From Atopsyche davidsoni (lineage: Eukaryota; Arthropoda; Insecta; Trichoptera; Hydrobiosidae), in contig JAILWY010000043.1 of assembly GCA_022113835.1 (NCBI GenBank), forward strand, positions 40,494 to 104,493: DNA of 64,000 bases, given 5' to 3'. Of the stretch, positions 1 through 11,393 are shown in pieces. The notes under the pieces are model-generated. The model worked only from the letters and a program-made list of their open reading frames with translations. It did no database searches and was not told where the DNA came from. Each line of letters begins with the position of its first letter. The stretch's first letter is position 1. Position numbers and translations under genes: made by a program.

Positions 1-120
<120 letters not shown>

Positions 121-217
121 TTAAATCAAAGTCAAATGAATCAGCTGTGCGACGAGACGCGATGCGCGACCGTCGACGTTCGAATGGTATCTGCAACGAA
201 ACGGACTGTAACTAACA

Positions 218-224
218 TATTTAT
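218..224 (-). promoter_or_regulatory. H4 TATA-like box (H4 at left edge)
   Basis: Reads ATAAATA on the H4 strand, about 120 bp before the H4 ATG at 99. A leader of about 90 nt is implied. Confidence 0.55.
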
Positions 225-784
225 GCACGATACGCTACCCCCACCAGTCTCTCCCCTTCCTACGCCCTCCCCCCTCCACTTCCTCTCGCCGGTCCTTCTC
301 GCTCACTCTCTACGTCTCCGTCTCTTTCTCGTCCTCGACGGGCAGCTCGACCGCGTTGTGTTGAAACGACAAGAGCCGGCACACGATAAAGTCACGGAGA
401 TGAACAATAGGAGGAAAAAAAAAAAAAAATAATAATAATAATAATAATAAATAAATAAAATTGTCGATTGATAATTGCAAACTGCGCGATCGGTGCGACC
501 GGACCCCCTCGGTCGTCACAAACTCATCTGTTAATACCCTTCTCGAGTACAACATCGTAAACTGAATCAACAAAAAAAAAAAAAAAAAAAAAAAATCACC
601 CCACAAAATCTACACTCCCACCTCCTCCCCCGACCGAACCGATCCAAATTTTTGAAGTTGATGTTGCGCTTGTAGGAACAGCATTTTCCTGTCCCGCCGT
701 AAAACCCCGAGAAAATACCGACCGGAGCGGAGAGTGCGCCTCGCGCGAGCCTCGCCCGCGTGCGCGGACGCAGCGCGGATATAG

Positions 785-1282
<498 letters not shown>

Positions 1283-1321
1283 GATGCGAGCGATTCGATT
1301 CGTCTTGTCATCATATTCAAA

Positions 1322-1337
1322 GGCCCTTTTCAGGGCC
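1322..1337 (+). promoter_or_regulatory. Histone mRNA 3' stem-loop, H3 unit 1
   Basis: GGCCCTTTTCAGGGCC: a 6-bp stem with a TTTC loop, flanked by AAA before and ACA after. This is the hallmark of replication-dependent histone mRNA, bound by SLBP and cut just downstream with U7 snRNP instead of polyadenylation. It is about 40 bp past the stop codon. Confidence 0.96.
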
Positions 1338-1734
1338 ACAATTCAATCGGTCTGCGAATGGTGTTCTATATATATATATGTATACATTGTATACGCATAC
1401 CAAAAAAAAAAAAAAAAATCTACAGATAGAGGTTGAAATATATATATTATATCCGAATGGCGAGGGGGCGGGTCCGCCGAGACGCCGCGCGGAAGCGACG
1501 CGATCGTCTTGCACGAAGTCGTCGCGGCCGAAGGGATGGACGCGGGGGGCGCGTGCGCGTCGCCCTCCTCGCTTGCAAGACCGTCTGCATCCTCCTCACG
1601 GTCCGTGGGCACGATCGCGCCCAGTGCCGGCCGATTATATTATTGTTTTCCCCATCAATTCATTTGTTCGTTTTTGTTTCTCCGTATGTATATTCATATA
1701 TATACTCATATCGTTCGCTCGCGAGCAGTCTGGT

Positions 1735-1750
1735 GGCCCTGAAAAGGGCC
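1735..1750 (-). promoter_or_regulatory. Histone 3' stem-loop, H2A unit 1
   Basis: Reads GGCCCTTTTCAGGGCC on the - strand, about 50 bp past the H2A stop, followed by ACCA and a purine-containing GCGAGCGAACG stretch that could pair with U7. Confidence 0.95.
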
Positions 1751-1801
1751 TTTTGATGTCGCCGGTGAGGACAGGTGCAGGACGACGGCCGCCGAGGCCG
1801 A

Positions 1802-2287
<486 letters not shown>

Positions 2288-2366
2288 TTAAATTTCAAAA
2301 TTCTTTATTCAATCATATAGTAGTACAATGTGTCCTTAGGGCTATGTTTATAATACGGGTGATTTT

Positions 2367-2396
2367 GCCCCTGGTACTGCGCGCAGTTTCAGGGGC
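2367..2396 (-). other. E1 3' UTR hairpin
   Basis: A near-perfect 30-base inverted repeat: outer arms GCCCCTG/CAGGGGC, inner arms ACTGC/GCAGT, with small symmetric GT/TT mismatches. It lies 90-120 bases from the element 3' end. 3' hairpins of this kind are the RT recognition site in some LINEs; that role here is inference. Confidence 0.7.
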
Positions 2397-2724
2397 TTTC
2401 ATCATGTGGTCTTAAGTGGTAGCGTACATGTTTATCTTGCGTTTGTGTTTGTAGTAGGGGAAGGGAAAATATGTGTTAAAAACCCTTTTGTAGCATGAGT
2501 TGAAATAAATATTAAATATTAAAATTAGATAACTTAACAACATAACATAACAATATAACAGTAGGGGGGTGGGGGGGGGGATGGGGGTGGCGGACGGGTG
2601 GGTAAACTGAGCGATTTTACTGAGTTTATATAATTCAATACATCCTAGTTATTATAAAGGAACAGTAGCTGGCTTACATGACTAACAACACATATTGTAT
2701 TTTTAGATCTTAGGTATTGTAGGG

Positions 2725-5551
2725 CTAGGGATGGGGTACAATAATCATCCCAACATTTCTGGTCTTTGCTACTTTGCGCTCCTTCTTGTACAAAGTACCC
2801 CGGGAGCCGTCGGAGACCGTTAAATTATCACCGAGGAGGATGTGGTGGGGAAATTTGTGTCGGTAGTGGGTGGTTATGGAGTCGGGGGTGTCGAGTCCGA
2901 TCCCCTTGAGGAGGGGATTGCGGGACTCGCCGATTGACTTGAAGAGTCGCCCGGTGGCTTGTAGAGTGTGTTCGGCGATCGTCGGGATTTTGGTCTGGGT
3001 GCAGATGGTAGCGGTGGATGTGGAGTAAAAGGCACCTAGTATGAGGCGGAGGCATGAATTTTGGGCTGCCTGGATGGTGTCGAGGTCTTTGGGGTTCGCG
3101 TTGGACCATACAGCCTCGGCGTACATCATGAACGGTCTGATGATCGAGGTGTACAGTCTCAATTTCTGATCGAGGGAGAGGGGGCTCTTGGTGCAGAGGA
3201 GCGGCCAGAGACCGTTCTTGCCTACGTATGCCTTAGTCCGCGCGGCGGCAATGTGGGGGCGCCAACTGAGGCTCCTGTCCAGGTGCACTCCGAGGTATTT
3301 CACCTCTTTGCGCCACGGGACCGGGGCTCCGTCGGCATAAATGGGGTCTGGACGTTCGCGTCCGTGCGGGTGGGGATTGTGTGAGAACACGATTGCCTCA
3401 GTCTTGCCCTGGTTGACTTTGATCCTCCAGGACTTGTAGAAGGAGCTGATGAGGTCGAACCCCTTCTGAAGGTGCTTGGTGATTTGAGTGGGGTGGCGCG
3501 AGGTGGTATAGCAGGCTGTGTCGTCAGCGTAGAGGGCTAGATCGCATTTCGGCGGTACGGGGAGGTCGCTGATGAAATGGGAGAAAAGTAGCGGGGCTAG
3601 GACTGAGCCCTGGGGGACTCCGGCCGGGACCGGTCGCCGGCTGGAGGGGGTCCCCTGGAGCGAGACGGCAAAGTGTCTATCGCTCAGGAAAGATTTTAAT
3701 ACATCAATGATGTAGAGAGGGACTCCCGATACGAACAGCTTGTGCAGCAGGCCGTCGTGCCAGACCGTGTCGAAGGCTTTCTCAATGTCCATGAAGACCA
3801 TGCCGGTCGACTTGTGCAAATTGAGACCCTTCGTCACGTGGTCTGTCAGTCGGACGAGCTGTTTAGCCGTCGAGTGTTCGGCCCTGAAACCAAATTGCTG
3901 GTCCTGGATGGCCTTCAGGTTGAAGGGAAGGTATCTCTTGAGGATGATCCTCTCGAGAAGTTTACTAAGGCCGCACAGGAGACTGATTGGCCGGTAGCTC
4001 ACCGGCAAGGCTTTATCCTTTCCGGGCTTGTGAATGGGGACGACGTTCGGACACTTCCATTGCGCGGGGAAGTATCCTTGCAGAAGGCAGGCGTTGAAGA
4101 TTTTCGTAACGAGAACGATGGCTTTCATAGGTAGGTGCCTAAGGAGGGTGTTGGAAACGTTGTCGGGCCCCGGGGCCTTACGCAGAGGCAGTCTCGATAT
4201 GATGCGCGCCAGCTCCGCCGGGCGCACGAGCGATACACTTTGGACCGGGCGGTCGCTGGCGGCGATGGCCGCCAGCGAGTCTCGCACGAGGGCCTCCGTG
4301 CGTTCGCATCGCATGCCCAGCGTGAGCGAGTGCGATCTCTCGAAGCCGTCAGCTAGCGCGTTGGCTTTGTCGGGTTTGGAGTACGCCACATCGCCGGCGT
4401 GTTTCAGAGGGGGGACGGAGTCACGTTTGCTGCGTAGGGCTTTCGCCATACGCCACAGCGACCCGTCAGAAAATTCCAAGGAACATAATTTTCTCTGCCA
4501 GGCACAGGCAGCCTCCTGCTTAACCACGTCGGCGATGTGGTTGGTAAGGGATTTCACCATGGATTTGGTGGCTTTGTCACGGGTTCTCTGCCACTCGCGG
4601 CGGAACTCATTACGCTCCTTGATGAGGTCGAGGACCCCTTCAGGAAGCTCAAATTTGTGCTTCCGAGGCGGTGGCTCCGGAGGGATTGCGAGGTTTTTAG
4701 CCTCGGTAATGAGCTCCGTCAGGCGAGTGACCGAGTCCTCTATGGCGTCGGTCGTCGTGAGCGTGGTGGCGTCGAGGGATATGTTCGAGTTGAGGTGGCT
4801 TTTGAACTTGCCCCAGTCAGCTCGTCTGATGTCGGGCCTGAGCGCGGCGAGCTCCCTTTCGGGCTCGCCTCCGAGCGTGAATAGCGCTGGGAGGTGATCC
4901 GAGGAGAGCTCGTGTAGCGTTCTGTGGTCCGACACTTTGACGGTGTCTTTGGCAAGCACAATGTCGAGGAAGGATGGGGAGCCTTTGTGAACTGTCGGGT
5001 AGTCGGGGGTGTGAATCTCAAAAAGGTGCGACTCCTCGAGGGCAACTAAGGTTTTGCCGTTCAGGTTCGCAACGCGCGTGTGCAGTCTGGGATGCCGGCC
5101 GTTGAAGTCCCCGACGGCCACAGCGTGGCTGCCGGAGCGCATCACCGTGGCGAGGTCCTTTTTGAGATCCGAGGATTGGGAGGGACAGTAAGCCGCTATG
5201 AGGGTGTGCAGGTTGCCGTTGAGCCCGAGGCGGATGGCAACCGCCTCGAGTTTCTCGGAAGTCTGCGGTAGGTAGTACTCGTCGTGCTTGATGAGCGTGC
5301 GGATGAGGATCGCGACGCCCCCTGCGGCAGAGCGTCGGCGCTTGCCTGGGGGGGGGGGGGGCGGTGGGGCGGTCACGTCGGTAGCAATGGTAGCCGGGGG
5401 TATACAGGGTGATGGTCGGGGCGAGGCGGGTCTCGGTGATAATAATAACGTGTGCGCTTACTTGGTCTGCCAGCTCCAGGAGTTCAGTGATGCGTGTCCG
5501 GATGCCGTTCGCGTTCCAGTGAAGAATTCTCAGGTTCTCTTGTGCTGGCAT
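2725..5551 (-). pseudogene. E1 ORF2: endonuclease-reverse transcriptase, frameshifted
   Basis: Encodes the same APE endonuclease and RT as the intact E2 copy. A run of 14 G (5348-5361), against 13 in E2, shifts the frame at about codon 66 within the endonuclease. The upstream part ends early in another frame. The downstream part stays open for over 880 codons, including the whole RT, so the damage is a single base. Slippage, assembly error and programmed frameshifting cannot be told apart here. Confidence 0.9.
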
Positions 5552-5552
5552 C

Positions 5553-7310
5553 TTAGGGGCTTCTTTTGGTGAGGATCACGGATGCCAGGAGGAGTATTAC
5601 CTCGGCCTCTGTTGTGCACTCTTGCAGCTCGTCTTTTATGTCCAGCAATTTGTTGAGGATTGCCATTATGTCGGGCTTCGGACGGGCATTGAGGTTCAGT
5701 GGGGCTCTAGCCTCCGATCCGAAGCTCGCATGAGGGGCCGGCTGCGGGTGAGGGCGGGCGCGGGCGCTCGATGCCGGTTGGTCGCGGGCCGGCGGCGGTG
5801 GCATCGGCGCGGTTCGTGTGTGAGTGGTGGTTGGGCGGGCCCACGCCGACGGGGGAGCCGGCTGCGGTAGGCTTGGCCACGCGTTTGGGGCGGTCTCGGG
5901 CGGGGGGCCGGCCGAGCGCGCGTGGGGCTGGTTGCGGCCCGGCGCGGCCTTGGCCGGGGCCTTGGAGCGTTGGAGGCCGGCCACGTAGGCCTGTCTCTTT
6001 GGGCACTCCCTGTAGTTGGCTGGGTGCGGGCCTCCGCAGTTGCAGCAGGTTGCCGTGCCCTGGGTCCGGTCTTTGCGAGCGCATTCAGAGGTGGCGTGGT
6101 CCTCCTGGCATTTGACGCATCGTGGCGCCCGGCTGCAGTTCGCCGCCGCGTGGCCGAACAGCTGGCATCTGAAGCACTGGGTACCTGTTGAGTTAGAACT
6201 TTTGAATTTCGCCAGCTCCACTTTGCAGTGGAGGATGGCGCGTATACCGCTTTTGACCTTTCCCATGTCCGTGGACTGGGGAAAGGTCGCCAGGTAAAGT
6301 GGGCGTGCGCTCCCGCCGGGGCGAGAGCGCATGACTACCACTCTGGAAGCCGGGAAACCTTGCCGGGCGAGGTCCTCCTCGACGTCGCTGGCCGGGACGT
6401 CGGGGAGGCCTCGGATGACTGCTCGCTTCTGGCGATCGCTGTCGCGCGTGAAGGTGTGGCAAGGCGCTTCGGGGGTGAGCTTCAGCGCGGCGAGTACCGC
6501 CTCGTGGTCGGCGACGGTTTTCAGGGAGACGGAGGCGTCACCCGATCGCAAGTATTTAATTGCGAAGGGTCCCCCCTTTGCCGTCTTCGCCAGAATGGCG
6601 ACGAGAGCGTGGTGTGAGATGCTTTTAGTGTCGACCACGATAGGCGGCACTCGCTGGTTCCCCGGCTTGGCGGCGGGCGCGGCTGCGGAGGTAGGACCGG
6701 CTGGCCGGGCGGAGGGCAGGATGACCTCGGCGGGCAGAGCGGCAAACCGATTTGCCAGTGGGATCGGCTCCGGGTTTGTCGCCGGGCCGCGCCGGGCTTT
6801 CGGCGGGGCGGCGTTCCCGGCCGAGTTGGCGGCAGGCCGCTTCTGTCGGCCGGGGACGACCTCCATCGCGGGGGGCTGGGACTGGAATGCCGGCGGGGGC
6901 CGCGCCGTCGACGCGAGCGACTCCCGCGCGGGAGACGGGCCGCGCGCGGCCGGTGAGTCACGCGCGGCCGGGAAATCCCGAGCGGGTGACGCACGCGTGG
7001 ACGGCCTCCGCGCGGGAGACGAGCCACGCGCAGCCGATGACTCACGCGCGGCCGGTGGCTCCCGCGCAGGCGACGATCCCCGCGTGGGCGGCGGGACCAT
7101 GGCGGGCGGGGGGGGGACGGTCAGGTTCCTGGTGCGGGAGCGCGCCGATGACAGGGACGCGCTCCGTACTGGCGGTGGCTCGTGCATGTAGTGGGTGGGC
7201 CTGGGAGGGGAGGCATTCCTCCTGGCCTGCTGTAGAGCTTCCCAGATGTCCGAGACATCGGCTGTGGGGGACCTTCCCTGGGCGGGTCGGCTCCCACGGG
7301 GGCCGGCCAT
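5553..7310 (-). CDS. E1 ORF1: zinc-knuckle RNA-binding (gag-like) protein
   Basis: 585 residues. The N-terminal 220 are low-complexity (Pro, Ala, Ser, Arg, with SPAR/AAR repeats). An RRM-like/PRE_C2HC-type region follows (about 225-375, including AVIRGLPDVPASDVEEDLAR). Three zinc knuckles come next: C379-C382-H387-C392, C398-C401-H405-C410 and C422-C425-H429-C436. A Pro-rich stretch and a hydrophobic helical C-terminus end the protein. The CX2CX4HX4C, CX2CX3HX4C, CX2CX3HX6C spacing is typical of Jockey/R1/I ORF1, which forms the RNP with element RNA. I chose the ATG at 7310 because it is the first in-frame ATG inside the element; the frame is open upstream into duplicated H2A leader. The stop is one base before the ORF2 ATG. 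Confidence 0.93.
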   Translation of the reverse strand: MAGPRGSRPAQGRSPTADVSDIWEALQQARRNASPPRPTHYMHEPPPVRSASLSSARSRTRNLTVPPPPAMVPPPTRGSSPAREPPAARESSAARGSSPARRPSTRASPARDFPAARDSPAARGPSPARESLASTARPPPAFQSQPPAMEVVPGRQKRPAANSAGNAAPPKARRGPATNPEPIPLANRFAALPAEVILPSARPAGPTSAAAPAAKPGNQRVPPIVVDTKSISHHALVAILAKTAKGGPFAIKYLRSGDASVSLKTVADHEAVLAALKLTPEAPCHTFTRDSDRQKRAVIRGLPDVPASDVEEDLARQGFPASRVVVMRSRPGGSARPLYLATFPQSTDMGKVKSGIRAILHCKVELAKFKSSNSTGTQCFRCQLFGHAAANCSRAPRCVKCQEDHATSECARKDRTQGTATCCNCGGPHPANYRECPKRQAYVAGLQRSKAPAKAAPGRNQPHARSAGPPPETAPNAWPSLPQPAPPSAWARPTTTHTRTAPMPPPPARDQPASSARARPHPQPAPHASFGSEARAPLNLNARPKPDIMAILNKLLDIKDELQECTTEAEVILLLASVILTKRSP

Positions 7311-7452
7311 GCTGGCAGGCGGGTCCGCGGGCAGGCTGGTGGTTGGCGGCCTGGCAGGCGCGATCCGGGCGAGGTGGTAGGTCAGCGAAGCGACAGAATA
7401 ACTGAAGCACACAAACCAAGCAAAGCAAAGTAGGTGTTGCTCACTTGAAAGC

Positions 7453-7518
7453 AAGGGATCGCCGGACGTGTGTGTCCGCGCGACTTGCTCGTTGGATAGA
7501 TAATACTCGAACGCTACA
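7453..7518. repeat. 66-bp target duplication of E1, right copy
   Basis: The second copy, between the H2A TATA-like box and the E1 5' end. The junction base is ambiguous by up to four bases because E3 shows that the element itself continues CAAG here. Confidence 0.9.
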
Positions 7519-7527
7519 CCCTTTTTT

Positions 7528-7536
7528 TTTTTTATG
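7528..7536 (-). promoter_or_regulatory. H2A TATA-like box, unit 1, now upstream of E1
   Basis: The box is intact but its next gene downstream is E1, whose 5' end lies about 80 bp away across the second copy of the 66-bp duplication. Confidence 0.6.
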
Positions 7537-7719
7537 CGGCCGGGTGGCACTCCGCGACGCACGCCGCAGTCACTCCACCGCTTCCCAACCCGGGGCGGGC
7601 GCGAGCGTTCTATTGTGACCGCGTTGATTTTTTTCTTTTTTTTGTTGTTTTTTTTTTTTTTTAGGTCTGTGCGCTCCGTGTCTGTTACCGTGTTATCGTC
7701 ACCTCACTTTCACCCCGTT

Positions 7720-7762
<43 letters not shown>

Positions 7763-7870
7763 CCCTCCCCTCCCCTCCCCTCCCCCATCTGCAGTAGTAA
7801 TCTTTCACTTTTCCCGCTTTCAGCGGCGAGAGAGTCCGACGATGATGGTGACAATCCCCCCCCGCCACCT

Positions 7871-7881
7871 ACAAACACACA

Positions 7882-7931
<50 letters not shown>

Positions 7932-7948
7932 CGCACACACGCACGCAC

Positions 7949-7988
<40 letters not shown>
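7871..7988. repeat. CA microsatellite, H2A-H2B spacer, unit 1
   Basis: A CA repeat interrupted by ACGC steps, preceded by a 40-T run (7723-7762) and CCCCT repeats. This is the longest of the six CA tracts. Confidence 0.95.
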
Positions 7989-7990
<2 letters not shown>

Positions 7991-8175
7991 GCGCGCGCTA
8001 CCCCGGCGCGGGTGGTGACCCCCTTTCCCGCGCGCGACACGGAGGTTCGGGAAGCGCAGGGACGAGGCGCTCCCTCGGAGCGGACGCGTCGCTGCGATTG
8101 GCCCGCGTGCGTCCGGCGGCCGTCGCTCGGACCCGCGATAGTGATAAACATCGAATTCTCGGTCAGAATTGGTAT

Positions 8176-8181
8176 TATAAA
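8176..8181 (+). promoter_or_regulatory. H2B TATA box, unit 1
   Basis: A perfect TATAAA only 39-44 bp before the H2B ATG. Usual spacing would put the start site 10-15 bp before the ATG. An inverted CCAAT box (ATTGG, 8097-8101) lies 75 bp upstream. Confidence 0.8.
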
Positions 8182-8219
8182 CCGGGATTATCAACCGCCG
8201 CCCGCACGTCGCTCTCATC

Positions 8220-8594
8220 ATGCCGCCCAAGACGAGTGGAAAAGCCGCCAAGAAGTCTGGCAAAGCCCAGAAGAACATCTCCAAGGGAGACAAGAAGAAG
8301 ACAAAGAGGAGGAGGAAGGAGAGCTACGCCATCTACATTTACAAGGTGCTCAAGCAGGTGCACCCCGACACCGGCATCTCCAGTAAGGCGATGAGCATCA
8401 TGAACAGCTTCGTCAACGACATCTTCGAGCGGATCGCCGCCGAGGCCTCGCGCCTCGCGCACTACAACAAGAGGTCGACGATCACCAGCAGGGAGATCCA
8501 GACCGCCGTCAGGCTGCTCCTGCCCGGAGAGCTGGCCAAGCACGCCGTCAGCGAGGGCACCAAGGCCGTCACCAAGTACACCAGCTCGAAGTGA
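8220..8594 (+). CDS. H2B: Histone H2B, unit 1
   Basis: A core histone, the H2A partner. The 124-codon frame begins [10 protein letters not shown], as in other insects. It has the basic repression-type stretch KKKTKRRR (residues 25-32), the histone fold, and the C-terminal AVTKYTSSK with the ubiquitylation lysine. Codons are GC-rich at third positions, unlike the AT-rich spacer repeats. A TATAAA lies only 39-44 bp before the ATG, implying a very short leader. The stem-loop and a CGAAAGAGC downstream element follow. The H2B promoter is not separated from the gene by E1, which lies on the far side of the H2A TATA box. Confidence 0.99.
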   Translation: MPPKTSGKAAKKSGKAQKNISKGDKKKTKRRRKESYAIYIYKVLKQVHPDTGISSKAMSIMNSFVNDIFERIAAEASRLAHYNKRSTITSREIQTAVRLLLPGELAKHAVSEGTKAVTKYTSSK

Positions 8595-8650
8595 ATTCAT
8601 CCGAGCGCCTATCGACCGACCGACCGACCCCCACAGCGCGGGGTACCAAA

Positions 8651-8666
8651 GGCCCTTTTCAGGGCC
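8651..8666 (+). promoter_or_regulatory. Histone 3' stem-loop, H2B unit 1
   Basis: Exact stem-loop, followed 18 bp later by CGAAAGAGC (8685-8693), a good match to the purine-rich histone downstream element that base-pairs with U7 snRNA. Confidence 0.96.
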
Positions 8667-8836
8667 ACCAGAATGTTCCGATACCGAAAGAGCACACGGT
8701 CTATATGATATCGCATGCATGTTCGTTATTATTGTTATTATTATTATTATTTAATTTTGCACGCCCGAATGTCTGTACGCTGTTTATAAAGCGCGGCGGC
8801 GGCGCTTGCGGGGAAAAATATACAAACAATAATATA

Positions 8837-9038
8837 AAAAAAAAAACTTAACTTTCAAAATTCTTTATTGTGTCTTATAGAAATATACATTGTGTCCTTG
8901 GGGCTATGTTTACAATACTGGTAATTTTGCCCCTGGTACTGCGCGCAGTTTCAGGGGCTTACATCTTGTGGTCTTAAGTGGTAGCGTACATGTTTATCTT
9001 GTGTTTGTGTTTGTAGTAGGGGAAGGGAAAATATGTGT
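8837..9038 (-). mobile_element. Relic 1: 5'-truncated element 3' end, H2B-H1 spacer, unit 1
   Basis: 202 bp clearly homologous to the last 200 bp of E1-E4, including AATAAA, the 3' hairpin (8929-8958) and a 10-base T tail on the element strand. It is flanked by a 12-bp target duplication AACAATAATATA (8825-8836 and 9039-9050). It differs from E1-E4 at several positions, so it is an older insertion, now fixed in every unit. Confidence 0.93.
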
Positions 9039-9207
9039 AACAATAATATATATTATGATGATTTAAATTGACTCATCCCGGTGTGTCGAGGAGGTCGGCA
9101 GCCGGCTACCGTCTATCGTAGGATCCGCGAACGAGACGTCACAAGGACGGTGCGCAACCTCCCCCGTTCTGCCTCCGAATGGGTCGTTCACGATACACGC
9201 ACAAGCA

Positions 9208-9250
9208 GAGTGACTCGGTATTAAATTTACCGAGTCACTCGGTAAATTTA
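9208..9250. repeat. Three-arm palindrome, H2B-H1 spacer, unit 1
   Basis: Arm 1 (9208-9220, GAGTGACTCGGTA) pairs perfectly with 9228-9240. The overlapping segment 9222-9235 pairs perfectly with 9237-9250 around a single C. The two hairpins are mutually exclusive. Function unknown. Confidence 0.85.
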
Positions 9251-9262
9251 CTATGGCATTTA

Positions 9263-9294
<32 letters not shown>

Positions 9295-9612
9295 ATCCAT
9301 GATCTCGGGCTTTTACGGCGGAACGGGAGAATGTCATTCCTTCAACGCCTTTGAAATTTTATCAGGTGACGTGTGTCCCCGTGGAGCTATCGGCCGGGCG
9401 AAGGGAACCGATCGATGGGTTTTGAAATGAGGGGGTGGATATTCGGAAGGAGCGGATCGTTTTGACGTTTGCATCTCCGTGTTGGAGTTGCGCGTTTCGG
9501 ACACACAGAGGCCGGTCAACTCGTGATGCGCCTGCGAGGCTGGGTCCGCGCGTTTGCCCGCCGGGGACGCACCCGGTGCCCGGTGTGTGTGGTGCCGGTT
9601 TACGTGATATTG

Positions 9613-9655
<43 letters not shown>

Positions 9656-10671
9656 TTTACTCTCTCCCTTTTTTATGTCTCGCTTTTCCTCCCCCCCTCG
9701 ATTGTTTCTCGTTCCTAATCGAATATTCGCTGACACCGAGATCGCCCCGCAGGCCGGTGGAGCGCGCCGCCGCGACACGCGCGGGGCGGGCCCGCGACGG
9801 CGGTGGCGGGGGAGGCGGCGGCGGCGGCGGCACTCGACACTGTGCGGCGCGTAAACGGCAGCGCCGAGGTCGAACGGGCGAATCGAATCGAATCGAATCG
9901 AATCGAATCGGATCGAGAGAAAATCGAAACGAATAAAAAAAAAAAAAAAAAAAGGATAAACGCGACGGATCGACGGGGATCGCGGGGCGGACGGCGAGAC
10001 GAGCGCCACGCGCGCGACTCCGAGATTCGTCCCGCGCGCACCGTCTACGGCGGCGCTTTGTGCTACGATCGGCCCGGTCGGAGGCGCCTGGCGTCGGCCG
10101 GCGCGCGGCGACGCCGGCCGGGCGTCGCTCGGCGGACGCGGACGGTCTCCGTCGAGCGTACGGACGGCCGCGCTCGATCCGGACCGCCGTATTTGAAAAT
10201 ATACGAGTGTTTTACCGACACGTTATGTCGGCGCCGAGGGCGATTTGCAAATTCAACTCCGCATCGCGGGCCAAGCGGCGACCCGAGCGACCCGCGGGTC
10301 CGGCACGCCGACGGGCCGAACCGTCTGCGAGGTGTCTCGCCCCACGCGCCCCCTCCTCGCCCGGGGCGGCAGCGAAAAAATCGAAATTTATCGGGAGATC
10401 GAAGCAGAAATGCGGCGGCATTTCGTTACTAAATGAAACTATCTGAAACGGCGCGCGCTCGGAGAGGTGCGCTCGAACGTCGGCGCGCTCGCTCCCCCCC
10501 CACTACGCGGTTCTCAAAGCACACACGCGCGATCTCGCCGCCGTACCGCACCGCCCGCACCGACCGCGTCGTTTTGGCCGTATTATATATCTCGCATATA
10601 ATACATTTTATATTTTGTTCTTCTCGCTCTTCTTCTTCTTCTTCTCCGTCGTCTCGAGTCGTCGAGTAGTC

Positions 10672-11331
10672 ATGGCGGACACAGCAGCACCAGTCACCGC
10701 GTCGCCGGTACCGTCCACGCCCGCGAAAAAGTCGAAGGCCGCGGCCGCGGCGAAGAAGCCCAAGGCGAAGCCGTCTCATCCCAAGACGTCGGAGATGGTG
10801 AACAACGCCATCAAGGAGCTGAAGGAGCGCGGCGGCTCGTCCCTGCAGGCGATCAAGAAGTACATATCCGCCAATTACAAGGTGGACGCCGACAAACTGG
10901 CGCCGTTCATCAAGAAGTACCTGAAGGGCGCCGTCGAGTCGGGCGCCCTCGTCCAGACCAAGGGCAAGGGGGCATCGGGGTCGTTCAAACTGGAGGCCAA
11001 GGCGAAGGCCGCGTCGGGAGTCAAGAAGCCCGCGGCGAAGAAGCGCCCGGCCGCCGCCGCCTCGTCCAAGGACAAGAAGGCCGACAAGGGCGGGCCGGCC
11101 AAGAAGAAGCCGGCCGCCAAGAAGGCGGTGGCCGCCTCCGCGAAGCCGAAGAAGGCCTCGCCCGCCAAGAAGGCCTCGCCCGCCAAGAAGGCGGCGAAGC
11201 CGAAGAGCCCCACCAAGGCCAAAAAGACCGCCAAGCCCCCGACCAAGAAGCCGAAGGCGCCCAAGCCCAAGAAGGCGGCCGCCCCCAAGAGCAAGCCCGC
11301 GGCGTCGAAGAAGGCCGCGCCGAAGAAGTAG
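10672..11331 (+). CDS. H1: Linker histone H1, unit 1
   Basis: The linker histone that binds nucleosome entry/exit DNA and compacts chromatin. The protein has 219 residues: a short Ala/Pro/Lys tail (1-35), a winged-helix globular domain (about 36-107, from [15 protein letters not shown] to GASGSFKL), and a long Lys/Ala/Pro-rich C-terminal tail. CDK-type sites are seen at TPAK (16-19), SPAK (163-166 and 169-172) and SPTK (179-182). The start MADTAAPV follows a CT-rich leader. An in-frame ATG 57 bp upstream would add a Phe-rich stretch and is rejected. AT-rich boxes at 10581-10590 and 10597-10602 may act as a TATA box. It is on the same strand as H2B, with its own variant stem-loop. Confidence 0.98.
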   Translation: MADTAAPVTASPVPSTPAKKSKAAAAAKKPKAKPSHPKTSEMVNNAIKELKERGGSSLQAIKKYISANYKVDADKLAPFIKKYLKGAVESGALVQTKGKGASGSFKLEAKAKAASGVKKPAAKKRPAAAASSKDKKADKGGPAKKKPAAKKAVAASAKPKKASPAKKASPAKKAAKPKSPTKAKKTAKPPTKKPKAPKPKKAAAPKSKPAASKKAAPKK

Positions 11332-11393
11332 AGGACGCCTCGCGCGCCGTCCTCCCCGCTTCGTCCCCCTTCCCAATATTTGTCATGACAAAA

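Larger units (their letters stand above)
1283..1801. other. H3-H2A convergent 3' spacer
   Basis: About 520 bp lie between the H3 and H2A stop codons; equivalent spacers are at 13666-14184, 25951-26469, 33091-33609, 40231-40749 and 52587-53105. It contains the two facing histone stem-loops, a TA repeat, an A run near 1401 and a GC-rich centre. I see no gene in it; the reading frames crossing it are out-of-frame extensions. Confidence 0.7.
8595..10671. other. H2B-H1 spacer
   Basis: About 2.1 kb between H2B and H1, the longest native spacer; the same stretch follows every H2B. It holds the H2B stem-loop and downstream element, relic 1, a three-arm palindrome, a 28-T run (9267-9294), a 39-A run (9613-9651), an AATCG repeat (9881-9910), CpG-rich DNA, and AT-rich boxes before H1. 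Reading frames here are low-complexity or GC-driven and lack family features, so I call no gene. Confidence 0.65.

Noticed and set aside
7699..8151. Cys/Val and Thr/His repeat frames across the CA tract
   Set aside because: They are translations of a dinucleotide repeat and a T run.
9435..10446. Several 130-210-codon frames in the H2B-H1 spacer
   Set aside because: They are poly-Lys, poly-Gly or Arg-rich translations of homopolymers and CpG-rich DNA, overlap one another in different frames, and match nothing recognisable.
10429..11376. 315-codon frame antisense to H1
   Set aside because: It is the Gly/Leu/Arg-rich complement of the GC-rich, Lys/Ala-rich H1 coding sequence, not a separate gene.
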